This document shows, piece after piece, positions 7,735 to 14,775 of a DNA stretch of 27,775 nt (its first letter is position 1; every line of letters starts with the position of its first letter). Made by a program: the position numbers and the translations under genes. Source of the DNA: Nitrososphaera sp035547955 (GTDB taxonomy: Archaea; Thermoproteota; Nitrososphaeria; Nitrososphaerales; Nitrososphaeraceae); assembly GCA_035547955.1 (NCBI GenBank), contig DASZTR010000021.1:1-27775 (forward strand), read 5' to 3'. The notes under the pieces were generated by a model. That model was not told where the DNA came from. It did not search any database and saw only the letters and a program-made list of their open reading frames with translations.

Positions 7735-9176
7735 AGATCCTCTCAAAGGCCGGCAACGAACTACTTCTGCTTGCGATGAAGGACGACAGCGCCACAAAAG
7801 GCGACTATTTGCTTATTGAGGACAGGGGCAGGAGTATGGTAGTCCAGGTGTACGATGAGGAATACCTATCATCGCAGGCTCTGGTCGAGGACATTGTCAA
7901 AGAAGAGGTGGTAAACGCTGCAAGTGCAGAGAACCTGCACGACCCGCTCAACATAGGCTCGCTCTCGCGTCTTGTAAGGGACGCAAGGATATTCAAAGCC
8001 AAGATAAGGGCTGCAGTGGCTAACGGCAGGCTGGCAAGCGACGTGACGTGGCTCCCATCGCGCGTAGAGTCACGGATCCGCAGGCTGAAAACGAAGGAGC
8101 TTGATGCTCTACTTGGGCGGTCGGGCTTATACCCCATCCCCCTTGGACGCGCCGGCGACAATGAGGATTTCGAGATATTTGCAGAGGATCTTGACGGCAA
8201 ACTGACTATAATAACGGGCAAAAAAGAGTCCGGCAAGTCGCACCTGTCGAAACTGCTGGTCAAGACACTCGTACAGCACGGCGCCTTTGTGGTAGTGTTT
8301 GACCTCAACAACGAGTACAGCGGCCTGCAGTGGAACCGCGACGGCACACCTTCCCAGGTCCATGACAGAGTGATGGTGCTGGAGCCCGGCAAGGCGTTGC
8401 AATTTTCGCTCGACTATTGCGGCAAAGGCGCGGTCGCGGGAATGTTGAAAAACGCGCTTGACATGCCGGCGGCGTCGATGCGCGAGTTTTTCAGGATATG
8501 GGATTGGCATGAGAACAAGCGCACGCTCGGCATAGAGGCCATAGGCAACGCCATAAACACGTGGAACATCAACGAGCTCGTTCGCGACGCGCTCGTTTCA
8601 AGATACCATTCGATCCAACAGTCCCGCCTGTTCACAGACAATGACAGGACTGGCTTTCGCTTTGAGGAGGCCATGAAATCTGGCGGCGCGGCCATGGTGA
8701 TAAACATGGGCGAATCATCGGGCACCGTGCGCAGGATGACGGTGGAACTTGTCCTGAGCAAAATAGTCGATCTGCTTGAGAGGAAGGCCATCCCGCCGAT
8801 ATTCCTCTTTGCGGAAGAGGCGCACCTCTATATCCGCGAGACGTACTGGGAAGACCTCATCACGCGCATGAGACACTTTGGCGTCTACACCACGTTTGTG
8901 ACGAACCAGCCGGACGCCATAAACGACGGGATCTACAGGCAAGTCGACAACATATTTTTGTTCAATTTCACAAACGACTCTGACCTTGACAAGATAGCCA
9001 AGGTCTCTCTTGCCGACAGCGACACCATAAGATCCATCGTCAGGACGCTCCCGCAGAGGCAGTGCCTTGCCATAGGCAAGGCGGTGTGCGACCTGCCGGT
9101 GGTTGTCAAAGTGGCTGCCACCGAAGTACTTGCCCTCGGCGAGACGAAAAGGTTCTTCAAGAAAAGAGGGAGTTAG
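7731..9176 (+). CDS. herA: HerA hexameric DNA translocase
   Basis: HerA is a FtsK/HerA-class ATPase that forms a hexameric ring, translocates on double-stranded DNA and drives NurA. The protein has 481 residues, close to family length. The N-terminal HAS barrel spans about 1-130. Walker A is GKKESGKS (163-170), Walker B is IFLFAEEAH (357-365) with a double acidic pair, and the sensor-like TTFVTNQPDAI follows at about 387-397. The C-terminal helical brace ends in a basic tail (KRFFKKRG). Its ATG overlaps the nurA stop. Its stop directly abuts the stop of the convergent PII gene with no spacer, so the two transcripts must overlap or terminate inside each other. Confidence 0.94.
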   Translation: MKILSKAGNELLLLAMKDDSATKGDYLLIEDRGRSMVVQVYDEEYLSSQALVEDIVKEEVVNAASAENLHDPLNIGSLSRLVRDARIFKAKIRAAVANGRLASDVTWLPSRVESRIRRLKTKELDALLGRSGLYPIPLGRAGDNEDFEIFAEDLDGKLTIITGKKESGKSHLSKLLVKTLVQHGAFVVVFDLNNEYSGLQWNRDGTPSQVHDRVMVLEPGKALQFSLDYCGKGAVAGMLKNALDMPAASMREFFRIWDWHENKRTLGIEAIGNAINTWNINELVRDALVSRYHSIQQSRLFTDNDRTGFRFEEAMKSGGAAMVINMGESSGTVRRMTVELVLSKIVDLLERKAIPPIFLFAEEAHLYIRETYWEDLITRMRHFGVYTTFVTNQPDAINDGIYRQVDNIFLFNFTNDSDLDKIAKVSLADSDTIRSIVRTLPQRQCLAIGKAVCDLPVVVKVAATEVLALGETKRFFKKRGS

Positions 9177-9524
9177 CTAGACCAAGCTGGACTGGCTGCG
9201 CTTTTTAGAGCCAATGTCTATCGTTTCGCCCACCGACGAGATGAATATCTTGCCGTCGCCGGCCGCGCCGGTGCTCGCGGCGTCAAGTATCGCCTTGACT
9301 ACCTTGTCCACGTCCCCATCGTCAACAACGGTAATGACATTTGCCCTAACCGAAAATTCCGCTATGTGCGAAGAGGTGCCCCTGCCGCCTGCCACCTTTG
9401 GTTTTTCACCCTTTCCCCTCCCCTTTGCGTCGAGAATCGTAGCGCCGCCCACTCCGGCCCTCTTGAGCGCTTCATTCACGGCGTTGACCTTTTCGCTGGC
9501 GATAATCGCCTCTATACGCTTCAT
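9177..9524 (-). CDS. PII-family nitrogen regulatory protein
   Basis: PII proteins are trimeric sensors of 2-oxoglutarate and adenylate nucleotides that control ammonium transport and nitrogen assimilation. The protein has 115 residues, with the start MKRIEAIIASEKVNAVNEAL matching the first beta-alpha unit, KGRGKGEKPK entering the T-loop (about 37-55), and GDGKIFISSVGETIDI (89-104) as the conserved C-terminal signature. The T-loop has no Tyr; indeed the whole protein has none, so the uridylylation site of enteric PII is absent. It is not next to an ammonium transporter or glutamine synthetase here. A TATA box 27 bases upstream implies a leaderless message. The subtype (GlnB or GlnK) cannot be decided without a partner gene. 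Confidence 0.9.
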   Translation of the reverse strand: MKRIEAIIASEKVNAVNEALKRAGVGGATILDAKGRGKGEKPKVAGGRGTSSHIAEFSVRANVITVVDDGDVDKVVKAILDAASTGAAGDGKIFISSVGETIDIGSKKRSQSSLV

Positions 9525-9545
9525 GGCACGTTCTAAAGGAGGTTA

Positions 9546-9555
9546 CAATATAAGG
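9546..9555 (-). promoter_or_regulatory. TATA box of PII gene
   Basis: On the minus strand, ccttatattg is centred about 27 bases before ATG 9524, the distance expected for a leaderless archaeal transcript. There is no purine-rich ribosome site in between; the sequence there reads cctcc on the coding strand. Confidence 0.55.
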
Positions 9556-9713
9556 TTTTCAAACAATTATTCTAGATGAGTTCAAAATTACCAGCGAGCG
9601 TGCATGTAGTGCAAATATCATAAAATCTGCAAAAATAATAATGCGGCATATCCCGGCCAAGGAGTACATCCTGTTTTGCACAAATTCACAAAGGCAAAAA
9701 AACACAACAGGCT

Positions 9714-9745
9714 TAAAAAAGAGGAGTATTCCTTTTCTTAAAAGG
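9714..9745 (-). terminator. Probable terminator of lamin-tail gene
   Basis: Six bases past the stop at 9752, the minus strand has a stem of cctttt and aaaagg (9731-9745, loop of three). It is followed by a T-run within 9714-9722. Archaeal termination depends mainly on T-rich runs, so the T-run is the stronger evidence. The rest of the 9525-9751 spacer holds the PII promoter and nothing else recognisable. Confidence 0.4.
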
Positions 9746-9751
9746 CACAGG

Positions 9752-10741
9752 TCAGCAGCCGTTCCGGCGGGCCCAGTCCTGGCTTGAGAACTCGCTCGTA
9801 CCGCATTGCTTTTTATCAATCTGCACATACCCGATGTCCAGTAGCTCCTGGTTGAGGTTGTGCGACGAACAGTACGCGACTCCGACTAGGACGTTCTTGC
9901 CATTACTAGTTGTATTCTGACCTGCATCCTCGTCGATCATTACGCTGCTTCCAAGGCACAGGTTGCGGGTATACGAGGCGGCCCGGAAATAGTTCTTGTC
10001 CGACCTTGCCGGCGCCTTCACAAGCGATAGATCAACCTTGTAGGTATCTTTATCCACCTGGACGTAGAGGATGTCGGGGTCAGCCATCCTCAAGGCTATC
10101 CCCTGGATGCAGGAGTTTGAACATGTGGCGGCGGGCCGCTGATCGTTATTATTATTGTTGTTGTTGCCGCCAGACGCTTGGGAGCTGGACACGGGCTTGA
10201 CGGCAGGCGCATTTGAGGCACCCTTTGTCTGCTCCTGGAACTTCCACTCGCCTGCACCGTCTGGCACGCGCTGCCAGGTCCGCAAGTCGTTGCTCCTGTC
10301 TACTAGGAAGGGCGTCCTGTCCACTATCCTGCCGGAGCCGTCGACCAATGAAAGAGATTCGGCGCTATTTGAGAGCTTGGAGCCGCTTATCGCAATCACA
10401 TAAAACCGGCCGGCGTCTATCTTGGCGCTGGCGGGGATGGATATCGTAGACGGCATGAACGACGTCTTGAGCTTGAAGCTACCTATTGGAATGTCACTTG
10501 AAGTAGGGTTGTATAGCTCGACCCACTCGCCCTTGTTGTCTCCGCCTGGGGGGTTTGACTCTACCTCGTTTATTATTATCCAGACGTCAGAATTAGTGTT
10601 TGAAGAGGAAGAAGAAGAGGCAGCAGGTTGGGCGTACACGCTCTCTACAAGGCTCATGCTGCCAATCCCACCAACAGCCACAAGACCAACCAACAACAGC
10701 CCCATTGTGGTGGTAACAGGGCCAGACTTACTGGTGGACAT
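9752..10741 (-). CDS. Secreted lamin-tail domain protein with degenerate SNase-like domain
   Basis: The protein has 329 residues from ATG 10741 (TTG 10747 would add two). A signal peptide covers about 1-37, with likely cleavage at VYA|QPA, followed by a Ser run. A lamin-tail domain follows at about 52-165 (IIINEVESNPPGG, GEWVELYNPTSSDIPIG), an extracellular adhesion-like or DNA-linked fold. After a Ser/Asn linker with seven Asn in a row (193-199), the last 120 residues resemble staphylococcal-type nuclease, with four-strand spacing and endings such as AYCSSHNLNQELLDIGYVQI and a final WARRNGC. The catalytic DTPE segment reads Lys-Ala-Pro-Ala (242-245), so it is probably not an active nuclease. 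Six Cys residues (207, 211, 262, 291, 313, 329) may form disulphides outside the cell. Ligand unknown. Confidence 0.82.
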   Translation of the reverse strand: MSTSKSGPVTTTMGLLLVGLVAVGGIGSMSLVESVYAQPAASSSSSSNTNSDVWIIINEVESNPPGGDNKGEWVELYNPTSSDIPIGSFKLKTSFMPSTISIPASAKIDAGRFYVIAISGSKLSNSAESLSLVDGSGRIVDRTPFLVDRSNDLRTWQRVPDGAGEWKFQEQTKGASNAPAVKPVSSSQASGGNNNNNNNDQRPAATCSNSCIQGIALRMADPDILYVQVDKDTYKVDLSLVKAPARSDKNYFRAASYTRNLCLGSSVMIDEDAGQNTTSNGKNVLVGVAYCSSHNLNQELLDIGYVQIDKKQCGTSEFSSQDWARRNGC

Positions 10742-10779
10742 TGTCAAGGATACGTGCTAACCTTCCCTATCCCCCTGCG

Positions 10780-10790
10780 ATATATTAATA
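10780..10790 (-). promoter_or_regulatory. TATA box of lamin-tail gene
   Basis: The minus strand reads tattaatatat about 44 bases before ATG 10741, predicting a leader of roughly 15-20 bases. It sits in the 60-base gap behind the small membrane protein gene, so the lamin-tail gene probably has its own promoter rather than ending the upstream operon. Confidence 0.5.
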
Positions 10791-10806
10791 CTTGTGAATA
10801 CAGTCT

Positions 10807-11031
10807 CTAGTTCCGGTCGAATCTTCTATTCGCATATGCGCGCTTTAGCCGGCTCAAGCCAAATGCGAGTAGCGCGACCGCCGCGACCGCTATTGCTGCC
10901 TGGACTATGGAAACAACCAGCCTAGGGCCCCCTTTCATGGCAAAATCGAGAGGGGCCACTGCCAGCACCAAGAACGCCGAGACCGCCAGCACCATGACCC
11001 ACATCGTCACGATAAAGAGTTCCAGCCCCAT
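10807..11031 (-). CDS. Small two-helix membrane protein
   Basis: The protein has 74 residues and no recognisable family. Residues about 5-28 and 38-60 are hydrophobic enough to span the membrane, joined by a short loop DFAMKGGPR. The tail is strongly basic (RLKRAYANRRFDRN), so both ends are probably cytoplasmic with the tail inside. It starts 11 bases after the GT4 gene's stop, with a weak purine-rich site (aaaggaag) directly before ATG 11031. It is therefore likely the last gene of the Hel308-GT4 transcript. A helper or stability role for the transferase is possible but is only a guess from position. Confidence 0.72.
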   Translation of the reverse strand: MGLELFIVTMWVMVLAVSAFLVLAVAPLDFAMKGGPRLVVSIVQAAIAVAAVALLAFGLSRLKRAYANRRFDRN

Positions 11032-11042
11032 GTCTTCCTTTG

Positions 11043-12059
11043 CTACCTCGTGATCACCGTAAAGCAGTACTGGATTGCAATCGTGGCAAACGCAAGGAGC
11101 GCAGAGAACGCCGAGAGCCTGAATATCTTTTGCGCCACATCCTTTTCAGAAAGCGGGCCGTCTGCAAGGATGAGGCGCACGAGGGTCGCGGGGGCAGCCC
11201 TGTCAGAAGAGGCCGCCAGCCGGTAATCTTCAAGGAGCGTCACAGGCCGCGCTTTAACCTGCCTGTGCTCCACTATGCGCTTGACGCTAGAGAGGAACAG
11301 GAACGAGTTGACGACGGCAGGCAAAAGCGCCACTACGCCAATTATCTCAGCCCTGCCGGCGATTGCAAGGGCGCCGTACATTGCGCCGAGGAGGAGCGTC
11401 CCCGAGTCGCCGGGAAATATCCTGCTAGGGTATTTGTGGAACTTGAAGAACGCAAGCGATGCAAAGAGTAGCGGGAGCCCCGCCAGGAACACGTCCGTCC
11501 TCCCGAAAATTGCGATTGCAGCCAAGAGAGGGACCGTGGCTATCGCCACAAAGCCGCTAGCCACGCCGTTTAGGACGTCGATGGAATTGACGGTATTGCC
11601 GGCGACAGGCATTATGACGAGTATCAGCGGGATGTAGAGCAGGGGGATGAAGGCGCTACCAAAAACTAGGTGCAGGTTGTCGCCGTGGACGCCAAACACG
11701 ATCAGGGGCACTGCTGCAGCAAGGAGCGCGACAGGCTTGAACCAGCCGGGCATGACCCTCTTGTCGTCGACATAGCCCACGACAAATGCTATGGCAGTCG
11801 CCACAAGGATGATGAGAACCGCGTGGTTCAGGGTGAACGCGTAAAGCACCAGCTCTGCCGCGGCGATACCGGCCATCAGCACCGGCCCGGCAGGGCGGGC
11901 CACCAGCGGCTTGCCGGGCTTGTGGTAGTCCTGCACAGCGCTCCCCTTTGCCACAAGCGACCTTATCGCGATTGGAGTCAGGAAATAAACCGCAAGGAAG
12001 GATACCGCAGACACTATAGCGGCATACGCGAGCGTCTCGTAGCCGGCAATAGCGATCAC
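11043..12059 (-). CDS. GT4 family polyprenyl-phosphate sugar-1-phosphate transferase
   Basis: This integral membrane enzyme of the MraY/WecA/Alg7 group transfers a sugar-1-phosphate (usually GlcNAc-1-P) from UDP-sugar to a polyprenyl or dolichyl phosphate. In archaea this starts lipid-linked glycan assembly for N-glycosylation. The protein has 338 residues with about ten hydrophobic segments. Diagnostic cytoplasmic motifs are DYHKPGKPLVARPAG (44-58), the metal-binding pair GYVDDK (95-100), NSIDVLNG (158-165) and FPGDSG (215-220), with the HRQVKARP loop near 265-272. The start is GTG 12059, overlapping the Hel308 stop (GTGA). Function as an AglH-like enzyme is inferred from family; the exact sugar cannot be read from sequence. 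The link to a helicase operon looks like shared transcription rather than shared function. Confidence 0.9.
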   Translation of the reverse strand: MIAIAGYETLAYAAIVSAVSFLAVYFLTPIAIRSLVAKGSAVQDYHKPGKPLVARPAGPVLMAGIAAAELVLYAFTLNHAVLIILVATAIAFVVGYVDDKRVMPGWFKPVALLAAAVPLIVFGVHGDNLHLVFGSAFIPLLYIPLILVIMPVAGNTVNSIDVLNGVASGFVAIATVPLLAAIAIFGRTDVFLAGLPLLFASLAFFKFHKYPSRIFPGDSGTLLLGAMYGALAIAGRAEIIGVVALLPAVVNSFLFLSSVKRIVEHRQVKARPVTLLEDYRLAASSDRAAPATLVRLILADGPLSEKDVAQKIFRLSAFSALLAFATIAIQYCFTVITR

Positions 12060-14212
12060 TGCAAATTTCTCCTTGCAAGCTGCGCTTTTATCTTTTCGGC
12101 AACGGATGGCCCAATCTTTGGTATTGATGCCAGTTTTGCATGCGGCGTCTTGGCCACCTTGGGCACGTCTGTCAGGCCAGCGGCATAGAGCGCCCTTGCG
12201 CGGACGCGGCCCACTCCCTCAAGGGCGACAAGTGGCATTAGCTCCTCCTTTATACCGTATCGTATCCTGGTGCGGAGCGCGTATAGCTCGGAAAGCATAT
12301 CATCGCGCCCGAGGAGCTTGGCAATCTCATACAGCGAATAGGAGAGCCATTCGCCGGTCTCGACCATTCTGTGCATGTCGCCCGGCTCGACGCCCAATCT
12401 GTCGCCAATCGACCGGTCGCCGGCCTCCTCAAGCCACTCGGCGAGCGCCCAGAAGCTCCGCGAGCAGTCGTACTCGCTGATGTCGTATAGAAGTTCATCG
12501 TGCCTTCCCTGCAAGAGTAAGCTCAGCTCTTCAGGGTCTTTTTTGCGGAGCGAGAGTTTTGGATAAAAGTCAGGGCTTTCGGTTATCAGGTGCAAAAAGC
12601 CAAGCACGCGTTTGCGCCGGCCCTTTTCTATTTTATTGAGTGCGTCGCGGAAATCTACCGCAGTCTGCGGGTCGATGTATAGGAGCGACGTGCGCTTGCC
12701 AAACTCGGTGGCAATGTAGCGCTCGTTTCTTGCCTTGACGAGCTCTTCGGATTCTAGGTATTCTAGCGCTGACTCGACCTTGAACTGGACGGTGGAACTT
12801 TTGTATTGCCGGGCAAAGAGCGTGCTTGCAAACACCTCCATTATCTCTGGCTTTTTCATACCGGGGACTGACGATATGGTCGACAGCAGGTGAAAGCGGA
12901 TTGCCCTGTCGCCAGCCAGCTGTGACCGCAGGGGCTCAGGCGTGCCAAGGACATAATGGTCATAGATTTCCTCGCCATTTGCCACCGTCGATTCGGCGAC
13001 GATTATGGCCTCGCCATAGTTGTCGTACTTGGGTCTGCCCGCCCTGCCGCACAGCTGTTTGTACTCCATGACGCTTATCGGCACGTTCCCTCCGTACGCG
13101 GCGTCGTAGCGCAAAATGCTTGACACAACAACCCTCCGCGCCGGCAGGTTCACGCCAGCCGCAAGCGTAGGAGTGGCCGTCAACAACTTTATTGCGCCAC
13201 TCTTGAACGACTCTTCTACTATTTTGCGGCTAGAGGGCGAAAGGCCGGCGTGGTGGAAGCCGACCCCTTTTCCCACGAGCTGCGCTAGGGTCTGGGTGAG
13301 CTCGGCATCGTCGCTCCTGTCAAGGATTTCTGCCGCGGCCTTTGCGGCAAGCTCCCTTGCGGCCTTGTCAAGGCGCTTGTAGACGCCCTCTGCGGCCTTT
13401 GCAGCAAGCGATGATGCCCTCTTTCTGGTCTCTGCAAATATCAGTGCCTGGCCGCCGTTGTCCAGCGCGTCGATTGCAAGATCGACCGGCGCCGACACGC
13501 CGCCTGACTGAATTCGAAAGGCCTTGCCGTCGCCCATGCGCACGCTTCCGTATTCATACACGCCTTCGACGAGTTTTGTAGGTCGCCAGTGGCTCTCCAC
13601 TAGCGCGCACGAAAGCCAGTCAGATAACTCGTCGGCGTTTGATACGGTGGCAGAGAGCGCCACTATTTGTGAGTCTGGATACAGCTTACGTATTCGGGTA
13701 AGCATCATCTCAAGTGTGGGCCCGCGCTCTTTTTCTCCTATCATGTGGACCTCGTCGGCGACATACAGCCCCACCTCGCCGAGCCACTCCACCCCGTGGC
13801 GGAAGAGCGTATCCATCTTTTCGTTCGTAAGCACGATGATATCGGCAAATGCAAGCTCTTTGCCGGAGGAATCATAGTCGCCAGTGGCGACCATCACTTT
13901 TGGCTGCCTGCCGATTCCAAGGTCAATTTTTTCAAGGGTTTTCAGGTCGGACGCCTTTTCGCTCGCAAGGGCTCGCAAGGGCGTCAGGTAGATCGCCTTT
14001 TTTCCACGCTTTAGCGTCATCGCTATTGCCATCATTGCCACTAGCGTCTTGCCGCTTGCCGTAGGCGTAGTGACAAGCGTGTTCTTGCCATCGAGGATGC
14101 CAGCTGCAATCGCATTTTCCTGTGGCGGGTACAGCGATTCATAGCCAAGGCTGTCGAGGATGGCCTTTACTATTACCGGCATGTCTGGCAGTGGTGTCTT
14201 TTTTTGCTTCAT
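12056..14212 (-). CDS. hel308: Hel308 (Hjm) DNA repair helicase
   Basis: Hel308 is a 3'-5' superfamily 2 helicase that unwinds lagging-strand structures at blocked forks. The protein has 718 residues, typical length. Visible motifs are the Q-motif (PPQENA, Gln31), Walker A TPTASGKT (49-56), TPLRALASEK (77-86), DEVH (153-156), LSAT (186-189), QALIFAETRKRA (255-266), GVGFHHAGL (316-324), TATPTLAAGVNLPAR (345-359) and QLCGRAGR (386-393). A winged helix and ratchet domain follow. The tail has helix-hairpin-helix repeats (VALEGVGRVRARALYAAGL and IPKIGPSVAEKI), the autoinhibitory domain 5. A 61-base leader of alternating purine-pyrimidine separates it from the upstream protease gene; a TATA-like aaataaaa spans that gene's stop. 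It continues into the GT4 gene by GTGA overlap. Confidence 0.95.
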   Translation of the reverse strand: MKQKKTPLPDMPVIVKAILDSLGYESLYPPQENAIAAGILDGKNTLVTTPTASGKTLVAMMAIAMTLKRGKKAIYLTPLRALASEKASDLKTLEKIDLGIGRQPKVMVATGDYDSSGKELAFADIIVLTNEKMDTLFRHGVEWLGEVGLYVADEVHMIGEKERGPTLEMMLTRIRKLYPDSQIVALSATVSNADELSDWLSCALVESHWRPTKLVEGVYEYGSVRMGDGKAFRIQSGGVSAPVDLAIDALDNGGQALIFAETRKRASSLAAKAAEGVYKRLDKAARELAAKAAAEILDRSDDAELTQTLAQLVGKGVGFHHAGLSPSSRKIVEESFKSGAIKLLTATPTLAAGVNLPARRVVVSSILRYDAAYGGNVPISVMEYKQLCGRAGRPKYDNYGEAIIVAESTVANGEEIYDHYVLGTPEPLRSQLAGDRAIRFHLLSTISSVPGMKKPEIMEVFASTLFARQYKSSTVQFKVESALEYLESEELVKARNERYIATEFGKRTSLLYIDPQTAVDFRDALNKIEKGRRKRVLGFLHLITESPDFYPKLSLRKKDPEELSLLLQGRHDELLYDISEYDCSRSFWALAEWLEEAGDRSIGDRLGVEPGDMHRMVETGEWLSYSLYEIAKLLGRDDMLSELYALRTRIRYGIKEELMPLVALEGVGRVRARALYAAGLTDVPKVAKTPHAKLASIPKIGPSVAEKIKAQLARRNLQ

Positions 14213-14272
14213 ATATGCACATGCGCGTAATCTGTATGTGCGCGCGCCATACCGTGTGTGTATAGCATGTGT
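14210..14272. repeat. Alternating purine-pyrimidine leader of Hel308
   Basis: Nearly every base of the spacer between the protease gene and Hel308 alternates purine and pyrimidine. Unbroken runs cover 14210-14229 (20 bases, including the start codon), 14233-14247 (15, with cgcgcgc), 14253-14264 (12, gtgtgtgtata) and 14265-14272 (8). The composition is Z-DNA-prone. Any effect on expression is unproven. Confidence 0.65.
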
Positions 14273-14273
14273 T

Positions 14274-14768
14274 TTATTTTAAGTGTCGCAGTTCAAGTGA
14301 GAGCCACTTTATGTATTGCCGTTCTGTCTTGCGCACCTCGATTGCCCGCTCGCACAGCGCCTTTGCCTGCGCCCTGTTGCGCACCCACCGCTCCCGTTGC
14401 CAGTGGCGCAGCAGGTAGTACGGCTGCTCGTCGAGCATTTCAGTTGGCAGGCGGGCCATAGCCCAGATGTCGCAGGCTTTTTCGCCATGTGGTATGCTGC
14501 AGTTATTATTATGATTATCATTATTTCGCCCCTGCAAGAGATGCGTCAGCTCGTGCGCGATGGTCATGCGGTCGACGTCTGGTTGCAATGAAATTTGCTT
14601 TGGAGTTACCCAGCCCCGAGCGGTGCCCAAAAGCCGCGTACCCCTGCGTATGTAGCCACATTTTACGTCGTGTGCTGCAAGCTCTGGGAACAAGGAATAG
14701 ACCTGCAGCACCCGCCCCTGAAACTCGCCGGAGAACTTGGCTTTGGCTACACGGGTGAACGTGAGCAA
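14274..14768 (-). CDS. HExxH zinc metalloprotease-like protein
   Basis: The protein has 164 residues from TTG 14768, seven bases after the MCM stop. The zinc-protease signature AHELTHLLQG (71-80) gives two His ligands (72, 76) and the catalytic Glu73. Downstream GEKACDIWAMAR (95-106) provides Glu96 or Asp100 as a third ligand. Between them sits a low-complexity loop rich in Asn/Asp/His (81-89) encoded by an att-type trinucleotide repeat. The N-terminus is beta-rich and may form the small sheet of minimal gluzincin or SprT-like proteases; the tail is helical and basic. There is no signal peptide, so it acts in the cytoplasm. Its place between mcm and hel308 suggests a role in replication or DNA-protein crosslink removal, which is inference. 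The TTG start is not well supported by a ribosome site. Confidence 0.8.
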   Translation of the reverse strand: MLTFTRVAKAKFSGEFQGRVLQVYSLFPELAAHDVKCGYIRRGTRLLGTARGWVTPKQISLQPDVDRMTIAHELTHLLQGRNNDNHNNNCSIPHGEKACDIWAMARLPTEMLDEQPYYLLRHWQRERWVRNRAQAKALCERAIEVRKTERQYIKWLSLELRHLK

Positions 14769-14775
14769 GCCGGGC

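Noticed and set aside
4797..9176. Defence island (CPBP/Abi protease next to HerA-NurA)
   Set aside because: NurA and HerA are the ordinary archaeal repair pair in length and motifs, the protease belongs to the gatE transcript, and no toxin, restriction or mobile genes are present.
9559..9828. 89-residue minus-strand frame before the PII gene
   Set aside because: It overlaps the end of the lamin-tail gene out of frame, and its remainder is AT-rich spacer with the PII promoter.
11670..12188. 172-residue plus-strand frame across the GT4-Hel308 junction
   Set aside because: It is antisense to two strongly supported genes; composition is that of a shadow frame.
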